Source: JAGBWK01 sp964544595
GTDB lineage: Bacteria; Bacteroidota; Bacteroidia; Bacteroidales; Muribaculaceae
Assembly (NCBI GenBank): GCA_964544595.1
Contig: CAZJBM010000004.1
Span: forward strand, 23,150 to 87,149
Direction of reading: 5' to 3'
Length of the DNA: 64,000 bases
Shown: piece after piece, positions 18,148 through 26,123 of the stretch
Layout: the number at the start of each line of letters is the position of its first letter
How positions within the stretch are numbered: the first letter of the stretch is position 1
The notes under the pieces: generated by a model
Database searches by the model: none
Told to the model about the DNA's origin: nothing
The model's input: the letters and a program-made list of their open reading frames with translations, nothing else
Program-made: the position numbers and the translations under genes

Positions 18148-19830
18148 ATGAGCATCAAAGCATTAATCACCATTACCGCCGCCGGCTCACTCCTCCTTAC
18201 CGGCTGCTCCAAGAAACTCAGCCCCTTCGCTGCCGATTACTTCAGCGTCAACCCCAACCCCCTCGAAGTCGTTGGTAACCGCGTCCCCGGCACCGTCACA
18301 GGCCACATCCCCGCGAAATTCTTCGTCAAGAACGCCGAAGTCCGCGTAACCCCCTATCTCGTTTACGACGGCACCGAGACCCCCTCGCAGACCTATACCT
18401 TCCAGGGCGAGAAAGTCCGCGGCAACAGCCCCGTGATCAGCTACGAGCAGGGCGGCACTGTCAACATACCCGTCATGTACAGCTACTCCCCCGCCATGAA
18501 CAAGAGCCAGCTCGAACTCGGCTTCGAAGTGTTCCAGGGCGGTAAGCAGTACGTGCTCCCCCGCGTGAAGGTTGCCGACGGCGTCCTCGCCACCGCGACC
18601 CTCGCCACCCCTACCGACGTCACTCCCGCCACTGCCGCCGACGGCTTCCAGCGCGCGATCTCCGAGAAATATTCAGCCGACATCCGATTCCTCATCAACC
18701 AGGCCAACATCCGCGCCACCGAGCTTGAGAGCCAGGCCGTAAAGGATTTCAACAGTCAGATCGCGGCCGCCAACGCCGACTCCACACGCCAGATCACCGA
18801 AATCAACATCCAGTCTTACGCCTCTCCCGAAGGCTCACTCGACTTCAACACCAAGCTCGCCGAGAAGCGCGAGAACTCTACATCCGACTATCTCAAAAAC
18901 CATCTCTCGAAAAACAACATCTCGTTCGGCGAACTTACAGCCCAGTTCACGGCCGAAGACTGGGAAGGCTTCCAGAAGCTCGTCGCAGCCAGCGACATCC
19001 AGGATAAGGAGCTTATCCTCAACATCCTCTCCCGCTTCAACGACCCCGAAGAGCGCGAGCAGCAGATACGCAACCTCTCCTCTATCTTCGACCAGCTCGC
19101 CGACCAGATTCTCCCCCAACTCCGCTACTCGCGCATGACTGCCACAGTCAACGTCATCGGCAAGAGCGACAAGGAGATCAGCGACCTCTTCAAGTCCAAC
19201 CCCTCTCAGCTCTCTGTCGACGAGCTCCTCTATCTCGCCACAATCACCGACGACGACGCCGAGAAATACGAGATCTACAAAAAAGCCACCGAGCTTTATC
19301 CCAACGACTACCGCACCTTCAACAACCTCGGCGCCATCGAGTTCGCCACCGAGCGCTACGACGAGGCCAAAGCAGCCTTCAACAAAGCCTCGCAGCTCAA
19401 CCCCGCTGCCGGCGAAGCGCAGATGAACCTCGGCCTCATCGCCCTCCTCAACGGCGACTTCCGCCAGGCTAATCAGAAATTCGGCAACGCGGCCGGACTC
19501 AAACAGCTCGGCGACGCCCTCGGCACATACTACCTCATGACCGGCGACAACACCAACGCCGTGAAAGCCTTCGGCGACACCAAGAGCAACAACGCCGCCC
19601 TCGCCTACATCCTCAACAAAGACTACAGCAAGGCCAAATCAACCCTCGCCGGAATCGCCGACCCCGATGCCACCACCTACTATCTCATGGCCGTGCTCGG
19701 TGCCCGCACCAACAACGACCAGATGGTTAAAACCAACCTTCGCCAGGCCGTGAAGCTCAACCGCAACCTCTACAGCGCCGCTCAAAACGACCTCGAATTC
19801 GCCAACTTCAACCTCAACGCTATCTTCTGA
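18148..19830 (+). CDS. OmpA-like/TPR lipoprotein
   Basis: The start at 18148 gives 560 residues and a good lipobox (AAGSLLLTGCSKK, Cys about residue 19); the longer frame from 17998 adds 50 residues without a signal. Residues 25-170 are beta-rich. Residues about 170-300 contain NIQSYASPEGSLDFNTKLAEKR, an OmpA-type peptidoglycan-binding motif variant. Residues about 360-555 are TPR (YPNDYRTFNNLGAIEFAT and repeats). It is likely a periplasmic scaffold lipoprotein bound to cell wall. The 3' end and its terminator are repeated at 25840-26019 (see findings), which marks this gene as the insertion site of the island to its right. Confidence 0.75.
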   Translation: MSIKALITITAAGSLLLTGCSKKLSPFAADYFSVNPNPLEVVGNRVPGTVTGHIPAKFFVKNAEVRVTPYLVYDGTETPSQTYTFQGEKVRGNSPVISYEQGGTVNIPVMYSYSPAMNKSQLELGFEVFQGGKQYVLPRVKVADGVLATATLATPTDVTPATAADGFQRAISEKYSADIRFLINQANIRATELESQAVKDFNSQIAAANADSTRQITEINIQSYASPEGSLDFNTKLAEKRENSTSDYLKNHLSKNNISFGELTAQFTAEDWEGFQKLVAASDIQDKELILNILSRFNDPEEREQQIRNLSSIFDQLADQILPQLRYSRMTATVNVIGKSDKEISDLFKSNPSQLSVDELLYLATITDDDAEKYEIYKKATELYPNDYRTFNNLGAIEFATERYDEAKAAFNKASQLNPAAGEAQMNLGLIALLNGDFRQANQKFGNAAGLKQLGDALGTYYLMTGDNTNAVKAFGDTKSNNAALAYILNKDYSKAKSTLAGIADPDATTYYLMAVLGARTNNDQMVKTNLRQAVKLNRNLYSAAQNDLEFANFNLNAIF

Positions 19831-19859
19831 TAGCCCCAACCCATAATCTCCCCTACCCC

Positions 19860-19896
19860 GCGGCGGCTGATCTCACCTCAGCCGCCGCTTCGTTTT
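19860..19896 (+). terminator. Terminator of the OmpA/TPR lipoprotein gene
   Basis: GCGGCGGCTGA (19860-19870) pairs perfectly with TCAGCCGCCGC (19878-19888), followed by TTCGTTTT. A degraded copy of the same hairpin is at about 25980-26019. Confidence 0.8.
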
Positions 19897-19899
19897 GGC

Positions 19900-20223
19900 G
19901 GTGTCCAAATAGTAATTGAACGCACTGTCTTTAAGCAGCTTAATAAAAATGGCGTAGATAATGGCGTAGATAATGGCGTAGATAATGGCGTAGATAATGG
20001 CGGAAATGAAGCATTAACCACAACTCAGAAAAAAATTGCGGAAAGGTACAATGCTATACTGGAATTAATCAAGAGCGATCCTTTAATTACCGCAGTGCAA
20101 CTTTCAGAAAAGTTGTCTATCCCTCATAGAACAATCCAACGATATTTAGCTAATATGCAGACAGCCGGATTGCTATTAAGAGAAGGCAGTGATAATGGCG
20201 GTCGTTGGATAATAGTAAAATAA
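19900..20223 (+). pseudogene. C-terminal stub of an AAA_4/AlbA-type ATP-binding regulator
   Basis: A 107-codon open frame without a start codon of its own reads GVQIVIERTVFKQLNKN, then four tandem GVDN units coded by a 12-bp repeat (19948-19995), then a winged-helix segment (ERYNAILELIKSDPLITAVQ and the recognition-helix region LSIPHRTIQRYLANMQ) and a stop at 20221. This is the C-terminal arrangement of the Bacteroidota 'divergent AAA_4 / RecG-related' ATP-binding proteins, which often carry short tandem repeats before a final HTH. Everything upstream is missing: the frame abuts the terminator at 19860-19896. A real terminator follows at 20229. It marks the left edge of the island. Confidence 0.65.
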
Positions 20224-20228
20224 TTAGG

Positions 20229-20254
20229 AAGGGCGGTTTATCCGCCCTTTTTCT
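20229..20254 (+). terminator. Terminator of the stub gene
   Basis: AAGGGCGG (20229-20236) pairs with CCGCCCTT (20242-20249), followed by TTTTTCTT, an intrinsic terminator still attached to the gene remnant. Confidence 0.75.
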
Positions 20255-20336
20255 TACATTGAAAAAGAGCCTTCCCTTTCGGAACCTTTAATTTCATCGA
20301 GCCAAAAGCCCTTGAGTGAGAGAGGAAGTGTCGGGG

Positions 20337-20724
20337 TCAGATGCGGCGGAACACGTGACCGTTCGCGCCCATTGAGTAATCCCACATGAACAGCTCGCGT
20401 CCGTTATCGGCCTCCCGCTTTACCTTTGCAATTGTGTTTCACTCGCTCGCTGCCAAAGCAATAGGTTGCCAAAGTTTCGTCTTTCTCGACGAGCTAGAGA
20501 ATGTCGAACGGCATTTGATTGTCGCCTCCCCAGGGAATATAAGAGAGGCGGTCGTCTATGATAGTAGGCACAATATCCACGTCCTCGCGGAACACGGATT
20601 GCGAGTTGACGGTGAAAGCGGCACGAGCGTTGAAGCCGGGCAGGTGTTCTATGCTTGGAAGCATAGCGACTACGTCGGTGACAACGGAGTTGAAATTGAG
20701 ATGTTCGGAAAAAGAAGCGTCCAT
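20337..20724 (-). pseudogene. Phage portal-like gene remnant, copy A (internal deletion)
   Basis: On the minus strand, ATG at 20724 reads MDASFSEHLNFNSVVTDV, then LPGFNARAAFTVNSQSVFRE and DDRLSYIPWGGDNQMPFDIL, then a stop (TAG) where copy B has the codon for Ala. The reading continues as LVEKDETLAT, then jumps to a different tail, KREADNGRELFMWDYSMG, that ends FRRI and stops at 20337-20339. The simplest view is an N-terminal and a C-terminal piece of one protein with the middle deleted. The DETLAT..FNAEV pattern resembles the start of phage portal proteins, but this is from general pattern only. A 147-bp part is nearly identical to copy B. Confidence 0.55.
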
Positions 20725-21426
20725 AACTTGCTGATTTTTCTTTGCAGAGGCAAAGCGCCAAGGCGATGACAACGAAGTTATGGACTTCTATGTGGTTGCG
20801 AAAAGACGCTAATATATTACATTCGTACAATTGAGTAGTCGAATATTTTCCGACCACTTTTCCTTTTATATAACGATTAGTATTACCGTTAATGCAATCG
20901 CTGTGACACGAAGAATATTCGGAACTAAGGCTCCAATGGCGGTTTCGTTACCCTCTACATGGAACACAGTCCAACATGAATTCATAGTGGAAGCAGTTAA
21001 ATCGTTATGTGTCAGCGCTAAATAGTATTAAACGGTACGTACGAGAACCAAAAATCCTATGAGTGGGCTAAAAATGGCATACCATAACCGAAGAAAGTGT
21101 GTTTCAGGGTATTAGATGGTGTAGATACAATATTACGGAAACTTTGTCAAAGAGTGGCGTTTCTTAACAATTTTACATTTTGCTTTACAATCTTTAACCA
21201 CACATTTGAGGCTGTCTTTTGCTATTGGCACTTCAATAATGGCTGTCCGCACTTGTCAGCGTATCAAAATCGGGTCGAGGGGTTTCCCCTTGCAAGGGTG
21301 TTTTCGGAGGGCGAATGCCCGACAAAAACACATCTTGCAGAGGACACTGAACACCAACTTTGCCAATATCGGATTTAATCACATAGAAAAGTAGGCTAAT
21401 ACGCTGATATGTCGTATTTTTTCACG
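20725..21426. other. Gene-free AT-rich stretch inside the island
   Basis: About 700 bp without a gene I can support. Short open frames exist on both strands but have no recognisable product or start context. It contains, at 20777-20812, the conserved block shared with copy B (GTTATGGAC and GCGAAAAGACGCTAA). The stretch ends at the KilA-N gene promoter. Confidence 0.5.
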
Positions 21427-21434
21427 TATCTTTG
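21427..21434 (+). promoter_or_regulatory. -7 box of the KilA-N gene
   Basis: TATCTTTG at 21427-21434 fits TAnnTTTG, 27 nt before ATG 21462. No clear TTG is about 20 nt upstream. Confidence 0.5.
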
Positions 21435-21461
21435 CATTTGAAAACAAACGCATATCCCCAA

Positions 21462-22265
21462 ATGGCAAAAATCACAGTTCAGAATACTCCAATTACCGTA
21501 ATCGGAGTTGACGGCGATGATTATATTTCGCTTACAGATATGGCTAAAAGCCAACTGCAAGAGCATATAATATTCCGTTGGCTCAGTCTCAAAGGAACGA
21601 TTGAATACCTCGGTGAATGGGAGATGCTATATAATCCTGATTTTAATTGTACCGAATTCGGTGCAATTAAAAATGCAGCCGGAAGCAATAATTTTGTCCT
21701 TTCCACAAAGGCATGGATCGAGCGTACAAACGCTAAAGGTATAATTGCCAAAGCAGGACGTTATGGCGGAACCTACGCACACAGGGATATTGCGTATCAC
21801 TTTGGAATGTGGTTAAGCCCGAAGTTCCAACTTCTCCTTGTAAAAGAATATCAACGGCTAAAAGCCGAGGAACAACGGTTGATTGGGTGGTCAGCGAAGC
21901 GTGAGTTGTCGAAGATCAACTACCGCATACACACCGATGCCATTAAGCAGAACCTTATTCCGGCAGAGGTTACCAAAGCACAGGCGAGCATCATATATGC
22001 TAATGAAGCCGATGTGTTGAACGTTGCTATGTTCGGCATGACTGCGAAACAGTGGCGTGAGGCTAACCCCGACTTGAAAGGCAATATCCGCGACTATGCC
22101 TCGGTAAACGAACTTATCTGCCTCTCCAATATGGAAAGCCTCAATGCTGTATTCATAGAGCAAGGACTACCACAATCAGAGCGGCTTATCAAGCTCAACC
22201 AAATCGCCATACATCAGATGAGCGTGTTGGTGAGTGGCGATAATGACCGTAAACTTTTGAAATGA
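21462..22265 (+). CDS. KilA-N domain protein
   Basis: From ATG 21462 the protein has 267 residues. The N-terminal half has the KilA-N signature: the region near residue 20-30 DYISLTDMAKS, then LSTKAWIERTNAKGI and the GRYGGTYAHRDIAYHFGMWLSPKFQL segment. The C-terminal half is helical with no motif I recognise. KilA-N domains bind DNA and occur in phage and mobile-element proteins. The start at 21432 is also open, but the shorter start follows a promoter closely. Its stop overlaps an ATG of the next gene (ATGA at 22262), suggesting cotranscription with the clostripain-like lipoprotein. Confidence 0.8.
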   Translation: MAKITVQNTPITVIGVDGDDYISLTDMAKSQLQEHIIFRWLSLKGTIEYLGEWEMLYNPDFNCTEFGAIKNAAGSNNFVLSTKAWIERTNAKGIIAKAGRYGGTYAHRDIAYHFGMWLSPKFQLLLVKEYQRLKAEEQRLIGWSAKRELSKINYRIHTDAIKQNLIPAEVTKAQASIIYANEADVLNVAMFGMTAKQWREANPDLKGNIRDYASVNELICLSNMESLNAVFIEQGLPQSERLIKLNQIAIHQMSVLVSGDNDRKLLK

Positions 22266-22279
22266 TTATTAGCAAAAAT

Positions 22280-23470
22280 ATGAAACGAACAATTAACATA
22301 TATCTCACTTTTGCAGTTTTGATAATAGGTAGTGTCCTATCTTCATGCTCAAATGATGATGAGCCGGAAATCCCCGAAACTCAAAATACAATATTCATGT
22401 ATTTGCCGTGGTCTTCAAATCTGACAAACTACTTTTATCAGAATATCCGTGATATGGAAAGTAATATTTGTCAAATGGGAGGATTGGCAAACGATAGGGT
22501 GATTGTATTCATGTCCACAAGTTCGACTGAGGCGTCCATGTATGAAATCGAATATAAGAATGGGATATGTACACACACTCCTATTGCAACATATAGCAAT
22601 TATCCATTTACAACGGAAGAAGGTTTGACATCATTATTGCAAGCCCTAAAAGTCTGTGCTCCAGCCAAAAAGTATTCAATGATAATTGGTTGTCATGGAA
22701 TGGGATGGTTACCTGTAAATGCATCAAGAGCATTATATTCTACCGAAAAATATCATTATGAATATGAAAATTCAGGTCTTCTTACCCGATATTTTGGTGG
22801 CACTACAAAAGATTTTCAGACTGATATTTCAACACTGTCAAATGCTATTAGCAATGCCAATCTGAAAATGGAGTACATTTTGTTTGACGATTGTTATATG
22901 TCATCCATAGAGGTTGCATACGAACTAAAGGATGTGACCGATTACCTTATTGCATCAACCTGTGAGGTCATGGCATATGGTATGCCGTATGCTACAATGG
23001 GTAAACATCTTTTGGGAATACCTAATTATAAAGCGGTGTGTGATGAGTTTTATAAATTTTATTCCACTTACGATGCAATGCCATGTGGAACTTTGTCAGT
23101 GACCGATTGCTCAGAATTAGATGAAATAGCAGCACTTATGCGGTATATCAATCAGACTTATGAGTTTGATGAGACAATAATTTCGTCACTTCAGCGACTT
23201 GATGGATATTCACCAACAATATTCTTTGATTACGGAGATTATGTAAATAAGATGTTGGACTATAATAATGCAGATAAGGCATTTATAGATGAATTTAACC
23301 GCCAATTAAGCGCAACAGTCCCATATAAAACAAACACAGAGAAATACTTTACTGCAAGTAGAGGACCCCTGCCGATATACACATATTCGGGAATAACCAC
23401 ATCAGATCCAAGCGTCAGTCCTAAAGCAGCCGAAAAGGTGACAACTAAATGGTATAACTCTACTCATTAA
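22280..23470 (+). CDS. Clostripain-family (C11) lipoprotein peptidase
   Basis: From ATG 22280 the protein has 396 residues; an alternative start at 22262 overlaps the KilA-N stop as ATGA and adds six residues. Lipobox SVLSSCSND (Cys about 23) makes it a lipoprotein. MIIGCHGMGW (catalytic His about residue 138) and DDCYMSSIEVAYEL (Cys about 204) match the His/Cys dyad of clostripain-type cysteine peptidases, here likely an exported protease with Arg/Lys preference by family analogy. Its 3' end meets the promoter-like part of portal-like copy B, on the other strand. Confidence 0.8.
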   Translation: MKRTINIYLTFAVLIIGSVLSSCSNDDEPEIPETQNTIFMYLPWSSNLTNYFYQNIRDMESNICQMGGLANDRVIVFMSTSSTEASMYEIEYKNGICTHTPIATYSNYPFTTEEGLTSLLQALKVCAPAKKYSMIIGCHGMGWLPVNASRALYSTEKYHYEYENSGLLTRYFGGTTKDFQTDISTLSNAISNANLKMEYILFDDCYMSSIEVAYELKDVTDYLIASTCEVMAYGMPYATMGKHLLGIPNYKAVCDEFYKFYSTYDAMPCGTLSVTDCSELDEIAALMRYINQTYEFDETIISSLQRLDGYSPTIFFDYGDYVNKMLDYNNADKAFIDEFNRQLSATVPYKTNTEKYFTASRGPLPIYTYSGITTSDPSVSPKAAEKVTTKWYNSTH

Positions 23471-23513
23471 TTGGAACACAATTCTGTTGTTAGCGAGTAT
23501 CTTAATCATAGCG

Positions 23514-23544
23514 CAAAGTTATACATTTTCAGCGAGGTACGCAA
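23514..23544 (-). promoter_or_regulatory. Promoter-like sequence in repeat B, minus strand
   Basis: On the minus strand, TTG (23542-23544) and TAACTTTG (23514-23521) are 20 nt apart. It would transcribe antisense into the end of the clostripain-like gene. The related block C has a functional-looking counterpart at 25716-25747. Confidence 0.4.
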
Positions 23545-23572
23545 GTCAGAGGAAAACTTCAAGGTCGTTCAC

Positions 23573-23908
23573 GCGGAAGATGCAGCAGTCGCGGACGCGG
23601 CGGCATTAGCCGGATGTGAGCAACTTGACGTTGCGCCGCAAGCCGGAGCCGTAGCAGACCTCAGCGTTGAAACATTGGCAGGTTGCGAGGGTTTCGTCTT
23701 TCTCTATGAGGGCGAGAATGTCGAACGGCATTTGATTGTCGCCTCCCCAGGGAATATAAGAGAGGCGGTCGTCTATGATAGTAGGCACAATATCCACGTC
23801 CTCGCGGAACACGGATTGCGAGTTGACGGTGAAGGCGGCACGAGCGTTGAAGCCGGGCAGTTGCCCCACGGAGCTGAAATTTAGGTAGTTTGAAAAAGAA
23901 AAGTCCAT
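23573..23908 (-). pseudogene. Phage portal-like gene remnant, copy B
   Basis: On the minus strand, ATG 23908 opens MDFSFSNYLNFSSVGQLPGF, continues NARAAFTVNSQSVFREDVD and DDRLSYIPWGGDNQMPFDIL, then ALIEKDETLATCQCFNAEVC and YGSGLRRNVKLLTSG before a stop at 23606. Unlike copy A there is no early stop, but the protein ends after 100 residues, far short of a phage portal. The DNA past the stop (23573-23605) still matches copy C. The 147-bp block 23714-23860 differs from 20497-20643 by one base. Confidence 0.55.
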
Positions 23909-23963
23909 AACATTGAGGTTGGTTGCTCAAAGTTATGGACGATATGATGAGCGCGAAAAGACG

Positions 23964-24650
23964 CTAAACAAAGTGTTTTAGCAAGTAGTTCAAAAAACGC
24001 CAGCGTTTAGTGACTATGCACAATTTTTTCTTTTTGTCAATAGCCTTGACAATTTGAGGAACGACCTTGTTTAATGGCATTACCCAAAAAAGGCCTTCTC
24101 CTTTTGCCATACGGGTATCAACAAGTCCGGGGCGAATTTCCGTTATCTTTATCTTTGTATTTTTCGCTTTGGCTTGTAGTGATTTTGTGTAGTTTATTTG
24201 GAACGCTTTACTTGCGCTGTACGACGGAGCTATTGGTGTCGGTTGCATACCTCCGACAGATGTAATTGTAACCAAATGGCCGAAGCCTTGTCGCTCAAAT
24301 AAGGAATATATCCTATCCGTGATATTCGTCCAACCTAGTACATTGGTCGCAATAGTTGAAAGCTCCGTACCAACATTAAGTTCGGGATTGAGTTCTCCTA
24401 TTCCGGCACAAATAATTACTAAATCCAAAGAGCGCAGTTCTTTTTGGATTTCAGCAAGAGTATTATTTAATGTATCTATATTTGAAATGTCTGCTTCATA
24501 AGGAAATGTCAGTGTTGGTGCTTCCGCTTTTATGCTGTTAAGCAGCTCGGCTCTGCGGCCAATAATAGCAACATTATGGTTGAGAGAGACATAATGTTGC
24601 CACAAGGCTTTCCCAATTCCTGAGGTAGCGCCTACTATAAGAATATTCAT
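23964..24650 (-). CDS. SDR-family oxidoreductase (island copy)
   Basis: A 228-residue short-chain dehydrogenase. GATSGIGKA near residues 7-15 is the nucleotide-binding glycine motif, CAGIGE follows near 81 and the catalytic YSASK is near residue 147. Substrate unknown. It is a distant paralog of the SDR at 27192-27938: both have the same length class, a similar central region and the GYxxxxxRRA segment. The base composition is lower in GC than that paralog. It lies 21 bp after the gene at 24672-25679, so the two form an operon. Confidence 0.8.
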   Translation of the reverse strand: MNILIVGATSGIGKALWQHYVSLNHNVAIIGRRAELLNSIKAEAPTLTFPYEADISNIDTLNNTLAEIQKELRSLDLVIICAGIGELNPELNVGTELSTIATNVLGWTNITDRIYSLFERQGFGHLVTITSVGGMQPTPIAPSYSASKAFQINYTKSLQAKAKNTKIKITEIRPGLVDTRMAKGEGLFWVMPLNKVVPQIVKAIDKKKKLCIVTKRWRFLNYLLKHFV

Positions 24651-24671
24651 AATTTACGATGTTGATCTACA

Positions 24672-25679
24672 TCAATAATTGTAGAATGAATAAGTATCAA
24701 GGTAGATGTACTTTTGCTTTACCTTGCCATTCTCGCCAATCATAGTGGTTTCCTGTTTTACAACTTCATACGGCCACCCATTGGGTAGAAAGGCAATCTT
24801 AAAATAAGAGTCAACAGTACCGTCTACATTGACAGCCGTATCAAAGTGTGCGTTGAAATCATCCTTTACCTCGGAGTCGTTAAGGTTGTCCACAACACCA
24901 GCCACCATTGCCTTAATATCAGATTGTGGAATTGTACTTACAACATCAGACAATATGCTATAACATTTGTCATCATCTATCGTTACGAAGCTGTATGTTT
25001 CGTTAGCATATTGTGTTTCGGTCGCTTCTTCCTTTTCGGTGGTTTCGCCCAAATCGTAAACACCGCCATGGCACATAAAGAGCAATTTGAGTTCTTCGAT
25101 ATATCCCTCAACCAAAAGGTCAGTGTCAACACCTTTTGTGTAATCGGTCAAGTCAATCCCCATATCTTTAAGTCCTTTTACCCAAGGAGCTTTTTCCATT
25201 TCCTTTACAGCCTCTTTGAATAATGATTTTGCCTGTTTTTTTATCTTGCCAAGATTGTTGATTTTTTCAATCTTGCCATATTCGTTAGTTTCAAAACTAA
25301 TAGTTGTGCCAATTATCTTTTTGCCAAGTAATGTGACGATTTTGTTTTGAAAATTACCTAACTCCGAGTCTGCGAGAGAGTCGCCACGGACGTCCAAAAA
25401 GGTATAATTCATCTTATAGCCGGTGGCGGTAGAGTCAGTAACCGTTATCATTACTTGTGTGGACACTCCGGCTGTTTTAATTGTGTCACCATTATTTAAT
25501 TTCCAATCACTTTCCTGTATCCAATACACCACGGTGTCACGTTTGCAGAACCACCCGATAACGTCTAATGTGCTATCTTGCGGTACTGTGTTTTCGTTTT
25601 GCTGTGTTGCGCCTGTGCAAGGAGTCACAGCACAAGCTAAAAGCACAGCAAATAATATTAGCGCCAATATTTTTTTCAT
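24672..25679 (-). CDS. Hypothetical secreted protein
   Basis: From ATG 25679 the protein has 335 residues with a signal peptide (KKILALILFAVLLACAVTPCTG). Residues 30-330 have mixed alpha/beta content and no motif I know; NEYGKIEKINN and DGTVDSYFKIAFLPNGWPYEVVKQET hint at two related beta-rich domains. It may be a lipoprotein (Cys near residue 16 or 21 after the hydrophobic stretch) or simply secreted. First gene of the SDR operon, from the promoter at 25716-25747. Function unknown. Confidence 0.5.
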   Translation of the reverse strand: MKKILALILFAVLLACAVTPCTGATQQNENTVPQDSTLDVIGWFCKRDTVVYWIQESDWKLNNGDTIKTAGVSTQVMITVTDSTATGYKMNYTFLDVRGDSLADSELGNFQNKIVTLLGKKIIGTTISFETNEYGKIEKINNLGKIKKQAKSLFKEAVKEMEKAPWVKGLKDMGIDLTDYTKGVDTDLLVEGYIEELKLLFMCHGGVYDLGETTEKEEATETQYANETYSFVTIDDDKCYSILSDVVSTIPQSDIKAMVAGVVDNLNDSEVKDDFNAHFDTAVNVDGTVDSYFKIAFLPNGWPYEVVKQETTMIGENGKVKQKYIYLDTYSFYNY

Positions 25680-25715
25680 ACTATGATGATTGAATGGTTT
25701 GAGGATAGATATTCG

Positions 25716-25747
25716 CAAATTTACGCCATTTCAGCGGAATACGCAAA
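25716..25747 (-). promoter_or_regulatory. Promoter of the secreted protein/SDR operon
   Basis: On the minus strand, TTTG (25744-25747) and TAAATTTG (25716-25723) are 20 nt apart, 37 nt before ATG 25679. The promoter lies next to repeat block C. Confidence 0.6.
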
Positions 25748-25776
25748 TGTTAAAGAAAAACATCGAGGCCGTTGAT

Positions 25777-25845
25777 GCGGAAGATGCAGCAGTCGCGGAC
25801 GCGGCGGCATTAGCCGGATGTGAGCAACTTGACGTTGCGCCGCAA
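25777..25845. repeat. Block C: 69-bp copy of part of portal-like remnant B
   Basis: 25777-25845 is identical to 23573-23641. Sequence further toward the promoter (25735-25776 against 23514-23572) is similar but diverged. The identity stops at CCGCAA, where the sequence switches to the 3' end of the OmpA/TPR lipoprotein gene. Confidence 0.8.
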
Positions 25846-26019
25846 CCTCTACAGCGCAGCTCAGAACGACCTCGTATTCGCCAACTTCAACCTCAACGCT
25901 ATCTTCTGAACGCTATCTTCTGATAGCCCCCAACCTACAACTCCAACCTACGCACCCGCGGCGCGCGTAGGCATCCTATCCCGCAGCGGCTAATCTCTCC
26001 TCAGCCACCGCTTAGTTTT
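25840..26019 (+). repeat. Duplicated 3' end and terminator of the OmpA/TPR lipoprotein gene
   Basis: From CCGCAACCTCTACAGCGC (25840-25857, same as 19761-19778) the sequence follows the last about 23 codons of that gene, with synonymous and one missense difference, to ATCTTCTGATAGCCCC. A short tandem copy (AACGCTATCTTCTG twice, 25903-25930) and a degraded terminator follow. The gene copy at 19761-19890 is the intact one. Confidence 0.75.
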
Positions 26020-26068
26020 CCCCACTCCCTCCCGACCCACGCCCCCCAATCAGCCGTTGCGTTCTGCC

Positions 26069-26087
26069 CGCTCGCTGCCAAAGCAAT
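26069..26087. repeat. 19-bp match to the junction in portal-like copy A
   Basis: CGCTCGCTGCCAAAGCAAT at 26069-26087 is identical to 20444-20462, exactly where copy A switches from its N-terminal to its C-terminal piece. Confidence 0.6.
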
Positions 26088-26123
26088 GCGTCCCTTATTA
26101 TGTAATAAGGGCGGTTAAAACAG

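Noticed and set aside
19948..19995. Tandem 12-bp repeats as a possible CRISPR or satellite
   Set aside because: The units are contiguous, without spacers, and code in frame for GVDN repeats of the regulator stub.
20831..21378. Short plus-strand ORFs in the island gap
   Set aside because: They have poor starts, odd composition and no recognisable similarity; the opposite strand is also uninformative.
23471..23884. Plus-strand 137-codon frame opposite the portal-like copy B
   Set aside because: It is the complement of the repeat; the minus-strand reading is conserved at protein level between copies A and B, and the plus reading is not supported.
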